Notes under the pieces: model-generated
Databases searched by the model: none
Told to the model about the DNA's origin: nothing
Seen by the model: the letters and a program-made list of their open reading frames with translations, nothing else
From: Xanthobacteraceae bacterium
Lineage (GTDB): Bacteria; Pseudomonadota; Alphaproteobacteria; Rhizobiales; Xanthobacteraceae
Assembly (NCBI GenBank): GCA_030040825.1
Contig: JASHSY010000363.1
Location: 1-5,769 of the forward strand
DNA: 5,769 bases
Reading direction: 5' to 3'
Made by a program: the position numbers and the translations under genes
Shown here: piece by piece, positions 1 through 5,238 of the stretch
Layout of the letters: each line of letters starts with the position of its first letter
Numbering within the stretch: the stretch's first letter is position 1

Positions 1-188
1 GCCAGCACGATCGGCACGCCGATGCCGACGAGGGCCAGCATCAGGAAGGCCGGCAGCACGATCAGATCGCCATGCGCCAGATTGACCAGCCGCATGATGC
101 CGAAGATCACCGACAGGCCGGTGGCGTAAAGCGAATAAAGCCCGCCGAGCAAGATCCCCTGCACCACCGTATCGATCCAGCCGAACAT
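1..188 (-). CDS. livH: Branched-chain amino acid-type ABC transporter permease, LivH-like (partial, C-terminus outside window)
   Basis: This is the N-terminal 62 codons of an inner-membrane permease of the LivH family. These proteins form the translocation pore with LivM and are powered by the LivG/LivF ATPases. The sequence begins MFGWIDTVVQGILLGG and continues with LYSLYATGLSVIFGIMRLVN, then LAHGDLIVLPAFL. This is the characteristic LivH start: a first hydrophobic helix, the G-L-[SA]-[VL]-I-F-G-[IV]-M-R-x-V-N-x-A-H-G-D block, and a second hydrophobic helix. The ATG at 186-188 lies only 4 nt beyond the stop of the LivF-like gene, with no strong Shine-Dalgarno sequence, so translation is probably coupled to the gene before it. 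The reading frame is open to the left edge and most of the protein is missing. Family assignment is strong. The substrate is not visible from this piece. Confidence 0.9.
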   Translation of the reverse strand, partial: MFGWIDTVVQGILLGGLYSLYATGLSVIFGIMRLVNLAHGDLIVLPAFLMLALVGIGVPIVL

Positions 189-192
189 GCGC

Positions 193-894
193 TTACAATC
201 CGAAATAGGCGGCGTGAATGGCGTCGCGGCTGAGTTCCCGCGGTCGGCCGGAAAGACTGACGCGTCCTTCCATGAAGCAATAAGCGCGGTCCGCGACCGA
301 CATGGCGTGCACCAAGTCCTGCTCGACCAGCACGACGCTGGTTCCGCGCGTCTTGATATCGGCTAGCGCGGCGTAAATATCGCGGATCACGATCGGCGCG
401 AGGCCGAGGCTGAGTTCGTCGCACAGCAGGACGCGCGGGTTCGACATCAGGCTTCTGCCGATAGCGACCATTTGCTGCTGACCGCCGGAGAGAGCCGTCG
501 AGGAGGTGTGGCGCCGCTCCTGAAGCAGAGGAAACAACCGATAAACGCTGGCGAGATTCCACGGCCCCTGGCTGCGCCGGCCGTAAGCGCCGACCAGCAG
601 GTTCTCCTCAACCGAGAGCGAGGAAAACAGCCGTCGGCCTTCGGGCACCAGTGAGACGCCGAGCTTGACGATCTCGTAGGCGGGAAGCGCCCCGATATCG
701 CGTCCGTCCAGCCGTACTGCCGTCGCCTGCCGCGGCAGCAATCCGGCGATCGCTTTCAGAAAAGTGGATTTGCCGGCGCCGTTGGCGCCGATGATGGCGA
801 CGGTTTCGCCCTCTTCGAGCGCAAACGTAACGCCAAACAACGCCTGAAAGTCGCCGTAAAAAGCGGTGAGTTCGTGGGTTTCCAGTACCGCCAC
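193..894 (-). CDS. livF: ABC transporter ATP-binding protein, LivF-like
   Basis: This is a cytoplasmic ATPase subunit of a Liv/HAAT-type importer, expected to pair with the LivG-like ATPase next to it. In numbering from the longer TTG start at 900, Walker A GANGAGKST is at residues 38-46. The ABC signature LSGGQQQ follows at about 137-143, Walker B VLLCDE at 157-162, and the LivF-type LVEQD segment comes later, with Gln where many ABC proteins have the switch His. The C-terminus ends AAYFGL, as in LivF. Length (233 aa from GTG-894, 235 from TTG-900) is normal. I prefer GTG at 892-894 because GAGAGG at 901-906 lies 6 nt before it, whereas it directly abuts the TTG and cannot serve it. After Walker B the usual DEPSLGLAP reads DELSLGLAP, so the common Pro is Leu. 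The gene starts 10 nt after the livG-like stop and is clearly co-transcribed. Confidence 0.95.
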   Translation of the reverse strand: MAVLETHELTAFYGDFQALFGVTFALEEGETVAIIGANGAGKSTFLKAIAGLLPRQATAVRLDGRDIGALPAYEIVKLGVSLVPEGRRLFSSLSVEENLLVGAYGRRSQGPWNLASVYRLFPLLQERRHTSSTALSGGQQQMVAIGRSLMSNPRVLLCDELSLGLAPIVIRDIYAALADIKTRGTSVVLVEQDLVHAMSVADRAYCFMEGRVSLSGRPRELSRDAIHAAYFGL

Positions 895-900
895 GCCCAA

Positions 901-906
901 CCTCTC
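901..906 (-). promoter_or_regulatory. Ribosome binding site that decides the livF-like start
   Basis: On the minus strand GAGAGG ends directly against a TTG codon (898-900) but stands 6 nt before an in-frame GTG (892-894). That spacing supports GTG as the true start. The site overlaps the stop codon of the upstream livG-like gene (905-907), which suggests translational coupling. Confidence 0.65.
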
Positions 907-1621
907 ACGCCGCTATGCCCATGTAGATTTCGCTCACCTCAGCCGAGGCCATCACGGCGCGCGGCTCGCCTTCGATGATCTTGCGCCCGAAGTTGAGGAC
1001 GACCAGGCGGGACACGACGGCAACGAGTGCATGCACGATATGTTCGATCCAGACGATGGTGACGCCCGATTGCCTGATCGCCTGCACCAGCTCGACGAGT
1101 TCGGAACACTCGGCTTCGGTTAGCCCGCCGGCGATTTCATCGAGCAGTAAAAGCCGCGGCGAACTTGCCAGCGCGCGGGCAAGTTCCAGCCGTTTGCGGC
1201 CGAGCAGATTAAGTGTGCCAGCGCGGCGATTGGCAAAGGCAATGAGCCCGGTGCGCTCGAGAATCTCGCCGCAGGCGTCAACCACCTGCGCCTCGCGCTG
1301 CCGGCGGCCATGGATGGCAGCAACCAGCAGATTCTCGAACACGGTCAGATTCTCAAATGGATGCGGGATTTGGAACGAACGTCCGATACCGGCGATGCAG
1401 CGCGCCCGCGGCGGTGCTTGCGTGATATCGCGGCTGTCGAATCGGATGGTGCCCGCATCCGGCGTAAGCAGGCCGGTGATAAGATTGAATAACGTGGTCT
1501 TGCCCGCGCCGTTCGGGCCGATGATGCCGAGCGCTTCGCCGGCTTCGACCTCAAGCTCGACGCCGTCGACGGCTTTGAGCGAGCCAAACGATCTCGTCAA
1601 ATTTTCCAGCGTCAGGATCAC
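905..1621 (-). CDS. livG: ABC transporter ATP-binding protein, LivG-like, with non-canonical signature loop
   Basis: This is the second cytoplasmic ATPase of the Liv-type importer, 238 aa. Walker A GPNGAGKTT is at residues 35-43 and the Q-loop at GRSFQIPHPF (Q84). The GRSFQ...FENLTVFENLLVA block is typical of LivG. Walker B LLLLDE is at 157-162, followed by IAGGLTEAE, and the switch His is H194 in VWIEHIV. The signature loop is unusual: where LSGGQ is expected, the sequence reads LNLLGRKRLELARAL (137-151). From memory, related alphaproteobacterial LivG proteins carry a similar LxLLDRKRLELARAL form, so this is probably a subfamily trait, not decay. The start is GTG at 1619-1621. An in-frame TGA lies only five codons upstream, leaving no other ATG/GTG/TTG start there. 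The Shine-Dalgarno is weak (GGGCGG, 4 nt away). It follows the binding-protein gene after 103 nt that include a hairpin. Confidence 0.94.
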   Translation of the reverse strand: MILTLENLTRSFGSLKAVDGVELEVEAGEALGIIGPNGAGKTTLFNLITGLLTPDAGTIRFDSRDITQAPPRARCIAGIGRSFQIPHPFENLTVFENLLVAAIHGRRQREAQVVDACGEILERTGLIAFANRRAGTLNLLGRKRLELARALASSPRLLLLDEIAGGLTEAECSELVELVQAIRQSGVTIVWIEHIVHALVAVVSRLVVLNFGRKIIEGEPRAVMASAEVSEIYMGIAA

Positions 1622-1636
1622 GCGACCGCCCAGTCA

Positions 1637-1666
1637 AACGCCGGTCCGCTAGGTGGGACCGGCGTT
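1637..1666 (-). terminator. Perfect 11-bp hairpin between binding-protein gene and ATPase genes (leaky terminator or mRNA-stabilising stem)
   Basis: AACGCCGGTCC at 1637-1647 and its exact reverse complement at 1656-1666 flank an 8-nt loop, giving a stable GC-rich stem. On the minus transcript it lies 58 nt past the binding-protein stop and ends 15 nt before the livG-like GTG. It is followed on that strand only by TTTGAC, not a long T-tract, so full termination is unlikely. Partial termination or protection of the upstream mRNA 3' end, giving more binding protein than membrane complex, fits better. On the plus strand it is followed by a T-rich GTATTTTAT, but no plus-strand gene ends there. Confidence 0.6.
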
Positions 1667-1724
1667 GTATTTTATCTCATGCCGAGCCGCCGTCAGCCGC
1701 TCGCTGTTGCCGCCGACCTGGCAC

Positions 1725-3050
1725 TTAGGCGATCGGCTCCATTTTGCCGCCGACCGGGATTTCGGGCGCGGTCTTATTATCGGTGATGACGATGTCGTAC
1801 TTGTTGCCGTTACGCAGCCGCCACTGGCCGCCAACCAGCGGCGTCTTGGCAATGTTCTTGGCTGCGAATGGCGGCAAATTCTTGCCGTTCCAGGCGATCG
1901 GTCCGACTACAGTGTGCAGGTCGGTCGCGGCGATTGCTTTCACCATAGCCTTGTTGTCACCTGCGTTGCCCGATCGCTTGGCCGCGTCCACGGCCAGTTC
2001 GAACAGCGCATGCACGAAGCCGATCGGCTGCGTCCACTGTTTACCGGAGGATTTTTCATAGGCGTCGGCAAGCTGTTTCGCCGACTGCCCGGTCAACGAC
2101 GACTTGAACGGATGGTTCGGCGTCCACCAGACCTCGGACGAGAGGTTGATGCCGTTCTTGCCCAACGCCTCGACCGCGACCGGGAACAGGATCGCCTTGC
2201 CGATCGACGCGACCTTCGGCTTGAAGCCTTGTTGCGACGCTTGGTTCCAGAAGGTGGTGAAGTCGGGCGGGATCATCACGCCGGTGATGATGTCGCAATT
2301 TGCTTTCTTGAACGCGGCGATCTGTGCGGTGAAGTCGTCGGTCAGATTCTGATAACGGCCAGGATCGGTCAGCGTGTAGCCGAGCTTGTCAAGCACCGGC
2401 GGGAAGCCGACTTGCTTGCTGCCCCAGGCATTGCCGTCGCCGTCGTTGGGGAACAGGCCGCCGACCGATTTGTCGGTTTTAACTTGCTGCCACATGTTGG
2501 TGTAGACAGCGATGACGTCTTCCAGGCCCCAAAAGAAATGGTACGTGTAGTTGAACGGCTTCCAAGCCGGCGGGCCGCCGCCCGGATTGGCCTGCCGGCC
2601 GATAAAATACGGCTGCCACGGCGCGACGCTGGAAATGCACGGCACTTCCTCGATCTCGCATTGGGTGGAGACCGGATTGGTGGTTTCCGGAGTTGACGCC
2701 ACCAGCATCAAGTCGATCTTGTTGGAGACGATCAATTCCTTGGCGACTTCAGCGGCGCGATTGGGGTTGGACTGACTGTCCTTTACCGTGACTTCGACTG
2801 GAAGCGTCGCGCTACCGATCTTGACTCCGCCCTTCACCGTTTCGAGGAAGCTGGAAATGATGAACTTGTCCGCTTCGGCGAATGGCGCGAGCGGCCCAGT
2901 CTGCGGACTCACATAACCGAGCTTAAGCGTCTGCGCTGCGCGCACCGATGGTGCGAAGACCGAGCCGGCGGCAAACGCGGCGCCGGTAGCCGCCGACGCC
3001 TTGATAAAGATGCGCCGGTTCACGCGACTGTTGTCCGATCTCCTCGCCAT
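1725..3050 (-). CDS. Tat-exported periplasmic substrate-binding protein of a Liv/HAAT-type ABC transporter
   Basis: This is a 441-aa periplasmic ligand-binding protein of the type I fold used by LivJ/LivK relatives (Peripla_BP_6 type). It captures the solute and delivers it to the LivH/LivM pore. The N-terminus is a twin-arginine signal: NRRIFIK at residues 11-17, then an Ala/Gly-rich hydrophobic stretch, with likely cleavage after SVRA (38). The mature part opens with TLKLGYVSPQTGPLAPFAEAD (family hallmark), followed by KDSQSNPNRAAEVAKELI (90-107). A segment at about 145-175 is rich in Trp, Tyr and Phe (PWQPYF, FNYTYHFFWG) and may line or flank the pocket. The start is ATG at 3048-3050 because GGAGG at 3056-3060 lies 5 nt upstream. 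An earlier in-frame start at 3137 would add 29 residues without a Shine-Dalgarno and bury the signal. It is first in the minus-strand operon, divergent from the IclR-type regulator. The substrate is unknown. I do not assign livJ/livK because amino-acid specificity is not supported. Confidence 0.93.
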   Translation of the reverse strand: MARRSDNSRVNRRIFIKASAATGAAFAAGSVFAPSVRAAQTLKLGYVSPQTGPLAPFAEADKFIISSFLETVKGGVKIGSATLPVEVTVKDSQSNPNRAAEVAKELIVSNKIDLMLVASTPETTNPVSTQCEIEEVPCISSVAPWQPYFIGRQANPGGGPPAWKPFNYTYHFFWGLEDVIAVYTNMWQQVKTDKSVGGLFPNDGDGNAWGSKQVGFPPVLDKLGYTLTDPGRYQNLTDDFTAQIAAFKKANCDIITGVMIPPDFTTFWNQASQQGFKPKVASIGKAILFPVAVEALGKNGINLSSEVWWTPNHPFKSSLTGQSAKQLADAYEKSSGKQWTQPIGFVHALFELAVDAAKRSGNAGDNKAMVKAIAATDLHTVVGPIAWNGKNLPPFAAKNIAKTPLVGGQWRLRNGNKYDIVITDNKTAPEIPVGGKMEPIA

Positions 3051-3055
3051 GACAT

Positions 3056-3060
3056 CCTCC
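3056..3060 (-). promoter_or_regulatory. Strong Shine-Dalgarno of the binding-protein gene
   Basis: On the minus strand GGAGG, within GAGGGAGGA, sits 5 nt before the ATG at 3048-3050. It fixes that ATG as the start and agrees with the Tat signal beginning there. It is the strongest ribosome site in the minus-strand operon, consistent with the binding protein being made in excess. Confidence 0.75.
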
Positions 3061-3158
3061 CTCTGCGATCCGGCGCCGGCGCCCGGAAATCGGGCCGCGC
3101 CACTGGCGTTTTTCCCAACGCAGCCTTCGACTTGCACGTGGCGGTGCGATTAATTATT

Positions 3159-3182
3159 GTTCGATTATCGAACGAAGGTTCG
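3159..3182. promoter_or_regulatory. Putative PcaR/PcaU-type operator: 15-bp palindrome plus an additional half-site
   Basis: GTTCGATTATCGAAC (3159-3173) is a perfect inverted repeat with 7-bp arms around one central T. A further GTTCG occurs at 3178-3182, a direct repeat of the left half-site 19 bp away. From memory, the PcaR site of Pseudomonas putida is close to GTTCGATAATCGCAC, and PcaU/PobR operators consist of a palindrome plus a direct repeat. Both architecture and bases match. The adjacent gene encodes a regulator of exactly that subfamily. It probably controls both divergent transcripts. Confidence 0.7.
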
Positions 3183-3262
3183 CGCTCCGGCCATTGTTGC
3201 CGAGCGCCGAATTTCTGTCAATTGCCGCGGCGCCGCCGCGACAGCCGAAGAGCACGCAGTCG

Positions 3263-4021
3263 ATGGCGCAAGACAAAGAATTCATGGCCACCCTTGCCAA
3301 AGGCCTAGCCGTGCTCGAATCGTTCGACCGGCAGCGGCCGGCAATGACGTTGTCGCAAGCCGCGCATGCCGCCGGCCTGTCGCGGGCGACGGCGCGGCGG
3401 ATTCTGCGCACGCTGAGCGCGCTTGGATACGTTGTGCAGAACGGTCGCGACTTTTCGCTCTCGTCCGGCATCCTGAAACTCGGCTTCGCCTATCTGGCCA
3501 CGCAAAACTGGATCGAGCAGGCGGCGCCACAGATGCGTCAGCTCAGCGAGCAATTTCACGAGTCCTGTTCGGCGGCCATCCTGGAGGGAACTGAGATCGT
3601 ATACGTCGCGCGCATTCCGGCCAGCCGCATCATGTCGGTGGCACTGGCCGTGGGAACGCGATTACCGGCCTTTCATACCGCGCTCGGGCGGGTGCAGCTT
3701 GGCTGCCTTGACGAGGCCGAGCTGTGGCGGCGATTGCGCTCGCTGCATATCGAAGCCTACACGCCGTCGACGATCACCGACGTGCAGGCGCTGTTCGATC
3801 GGGTGCGCGAAGATTGGGAGCAGGGGTTTTCCATTGTCGACGAAGAACTGGAACGCGGCCTGCGGGCGATCGCGGTGCCGATCCTGAACCGGGCCGGGCA
3901 GGCGATCGCCGCCCTCAATCTCAGTACCCATTCGACACGCACCACGCGCAACGAAATGCGCGAGCGTTTTCTGCCAAGCCTGCGCCCTGCCGCCGAGCAT
4001 ATTTCCGCTTTGGTTGCGTGA
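3263..4021 (+). CDS. IclR-family transcriptional regulator, PcaR/PcaU/PobR-like subfamily
   Basis: This is a 252-aa DNA-binding regulator. The N-terminal winged helix-turn-helix spans about residues 8-62: FMATLAKGLAVLESF, then PAMTLSQAAHAAGL, with the recognition helix around SRATARRILRTLSALGYV (40-57). The C-terminal effector-binding domain (about 75-250) carries IVYVARIPASRIMSVALAVG, TRLPAFHTALGRVQL and VDEELERGLRAIAVPI, blocks I associate with the PcaR/PcaU/PobR branch that responds to beta-ketoadipate, protocatechuate or 4-hydroxybenzoate. ATG at 3263 is chosen because it leaves the usual short lead before FMxxLAKGL and has GAAGAG (3247-3252) 10 nt upstream. A TTG at 3194 would add 23 atypical residues, and ATG-3284 would cut into the conserved start. 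It is divergent from the transporter operon and probably controls it and itself. Whether it activates or represses cannot be read from sequence. Confidence 0.93.
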   Translation: MAQDKEFMATLAKGLAVLESFDRQRPAMTLSQAAHAAGLSRATARRILRTLSALGYVVQNGRDFSLSSGILKLGFAYLATQNWIEQAAPQMRQLSEQFHESCSAAILEGTEIVYVARIPASRIMSVALAVGTRLPAFHTALGRVQLGCLDEAELWRRLRSLHIEAYTPSTITDVQALFDRVREDWEQGFSIVDEELERGLRAIAVPILNRAGQAIAALNLSTHSTRTTRNEMRERFLPSLRPAAEHISALVA

Positions 4022-4074
4022 CACGGCTCGATCATCCCCGCTGCTTGCACCACTGGCGCGAAAACGCGAAACTC

Positions 4075-4088
4075 TATCGAACTGTTCG
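4075..4088. promoter_or_regulatory. Possible operator-like half-sites upstream of bioF (tentative)
   Basis: TATCGAACTGTTCG contains TATCGAAC, identical to the right arm of the main operator (3166-3173), followed by GTTCG. In the main site the same two elements occur in the same order but 4 nt apart, not 1. The arms point outward (CGAAC-T-GTTCG), unlike the core palindrome, so regulator binding is uncertain. It lies 12 nt before the bioF ribosome site. Chance similarity cannot be excluded. Confidence 0.25.
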
Positions 4089-4100
4089 TCAGCCACAGCT

Positions 4101-4105
4101 AGGAG
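4101..4105 (+). promoter_or_regulatory. Shine-Dalgarno that fixes the bioF start at GTG-4113
   Basis: AGGAG stands 7 nt before the GTG at 4113-4115, the only strong ribosome site near the beginning of the bioF reading frame. The frame is open back to a TTG at 4014 inside the regulator gene, but those 33 codons have no ribosome site and no family resemblance. Confidence 0.75.
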
Positions 4106-4112
4106 CGGTCGG

Positions 4113-5225
4113 GTGAAGACGTTCGAGCCTGAGCTTGATCGCCTGAAGGCCATCGGACGTTACCGATCGCTGAATCTGCCGTCTGGCATAGATTTTTCAT
4201 CGAACGACTATCTCGGCCTCAGCAAACACCCGGCGCTGAGACAGACGGCCATTGAAGCGTTGCAAGGTGGTATTGAAGTCGGCGCGTCGGCTTCGCGGCT
4301 TCTGCGCGGCCACCGTCAGGCGCACGAAGATCTCGAAAGGTTCGCGGCGATTTATTTCGCGCGTCCACGCACTTTATTCTTCGCCAACGGGTATCAAGCC
4401 AACTTTGCGCTCATCACCGCGCTTGTGAAGCGCGAGGACGTCGTCGTCTATGACGCGCTATGCCACGCCAGTATGCGCGACGGCCTGCATATGACACGAT
4501 GCCGGGCAATCAAGGCAAGGCACAACGATCTCAATGCATTCGAGGACGCGCTGAAAGAAGGCCGCGCTGCCGGCGGCAATGTTTGGCTGCTAGTTGAATC
4601 GGTCTACAGCATGGATGGAGACGTTGCGCCGCTTCGCGAGCTTCTTTTGCTTGTAGAGAAGCACGATGCTTTGATGATTGTCGATGAGGCGCATGGCACC
4701 GGTGTATCCGGCCTCACCGGGCGCGGCGAGACCGAAGGACTCGATAGCGAGAGACTGATTGTCCTGCATACTTGCGGCAAGGCGCTTGGCGTCGCCGGCG
4801 CGCTCGTCTGTGCCAGCGAACCCGTCATCAGCTATCTCGTTAACGCAGCCAGGCCTTTCATTTACTCCACTGCACCGATGCCATTGCAGGCCGTACTGGT
4901 CAAACGTGCGCTGGAAATCGTGCGCGACGAGCCGCAACGTCGCGAGCAGTTATTAGCGCTTAAAACGTTGGCCGCCAAACGAATGCCCGGAATTGCGATC
5001 AACAGCCAGATCGTTCCTATTGTCGTTGGCGAAGACAGAGCTGCTGTCGCGCTAGCAACCGCGCTTCAGGCGTCAGGCTTTGACATTCGCGCCATACGTC
5101 CGCCGACCGTACCCGAGGGGACCGCCCGGCTGCGCCTTTCTCTACACGTGGGCCTGTCGCGTGGCGATTTGACCGCGTTTACTGACACGCTTTCACGCCT
5201 GTTGCCGGAGAGGCTCTGCGTCTGA
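4113..5225 (+). CDS. bioF: 8-amino-7-oxononanoate synthase (BioF)
   Basis: This is a PLP-dependent alpha-oxoamine synthase that condenses a pimeloyl thioester with L-alanine to give 8-amino-7-oxononanoate (KAPA), the first step of biotin ring assembly, in the cytoplasm. The 370-aa protein shows SSNDYLGLSKHP (29-40), GASASRLLRGH (57-67) and ANGYQAN (91-97). Active-site H118 lies in DALCHASMRDG and would stack on the PLP ring. VESVYSMDGDVAPL (161-174) is followed by DEAHGTGVSG, with D191 and H194. The Schiff-base lysine is K223 in HTCGKALGVAGA. The offsets match E. coli BioF (H133, D204, H207, K236) by a constant 13 residues. Length is slightly below the usual ~384 aa, mainly at the N-terminus. 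It starts at GTG with AGGAG 7 nt upstream, 91 nt after the regulator stop, and is followed at 13 nt by bioD. Related enzymes (Kbl, serine palmitoyltransferase, ALA synthase) are less likely given the bioD neighbour. Confidence 0.95.
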   Translation: MKTFEPELDRLKAIGRYRSLNLPSGIDFSSNDYLGLSKHPALRQTAIEALQGGIEVGASASRLLRGHRQAHEDLERFAAIYFARPRTLFFANGYQANFALITALVKREDVVVYDALCHASMRDGLHMTRCRAIKARHNDLNAFEDALKEGRAAGGNVWLLVESVYSMDGDVAPLRELLLLVEKHDALMIVDEAHGTGVSGLTGRGETEGLDSERLIVLHTCGKALGVAGALVCASEPVISYLVNAARPFIYSTAPMPLQAVLVKRALEIVRDEPQRREQLLALKTLAAKRMPGIAINSQIVPIVVGEDRAAVALATALQASGFDIRAIRPPTVPEGTARLRLSLHVGLSRGDLTAFTDTLSRLLPERLCV

Positions 5226-5238
5226 CGAGTTCCTGTTT

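Larger units (their letters stand above)
3051..3262. promoter_or_regulatory. Divergent promoter region between the transporter operon and its putative regulator
   Basis: These 212 bases separate the two start codons. The part at about 3148-3173 is clearly AT-rich compared with its surroundings, as expected for promoters. On the plus strand TTGCAC (3132-3137), a 17-nt spacer and TATTGT (3155-3160) form a plausible sigma-70-type promoter for the regulator gene. On the minus strand no hexamer pair is convincing, though TTCGTT (3171-3176) and TAATTA-like bases near 3151-3156 lie in the right area. The operator at 3159-3173 would overlap both promoters. Nearer the binding-protein start, the GC-rich leader contains the palindrome GGCGCCGGCGCC (3072-3083) and a small stem GCCCG/CGGGC (3081-3095). 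Promoter positions are tentative. Confidence 0.5.

Noticed and set aside
975..1652. Plus-strand open frame of 225 codons opposite livG
   Set aside because: Ser/Arg/Pro-rich antisense shadow of a clear ABC ATPase gene, with no recognisable domain.
1653..2696. Long plus-strand open frame (347 codons) opposite the binding-protein gene
   Set aside because: It lies wholly antisense to a well-supported gene, is rich in Arg, Leu, Asp and Val as GC-rich antisense shadows are, starts with GTG inside the hairpin without a ribosome site, and resembles no family I know.
3051..3137. N-terminal extension of the binding protein by 29 residues
   Set aside because: It lacks a ribosome site and would place the Tat motif about 40 residues in. 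The ATG at 3048-3050 has an ideal GGAGG.
3194..3262. TTG-initiated N-terminal extension of the IclR-type regulator
   Set aside because: No Shine-Dalgarno before it, and the added residues are low-complexity and atypical for the family. ATG-3263 gives the normal family start.
3154..3594. Overlapping plus- and minus-strand open frames across the regulator start
   Set aside because: Arg/Ala-rich alternative frames of the iclR-type gene and its promoter region, with no domain or ribosome site support.
4055..4070. Possible terminator after the regulator gene (CGCG-AAAA-CGCG)
   Set aside because: Only a 4-bp stem with no T-tract; too weak to support termination.
4014..4112. N-terminal extension of BioF starting inside the regulator gene (TTG-4014)
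   Set aside because: No ribosome site, no family similarity, and AGGAG clearly serves GTG-4113.
4022..4112. BioR box (TTATMTATAA-like) upstream of bioF
   Set aside because: I looked for it and found no match in the gap.
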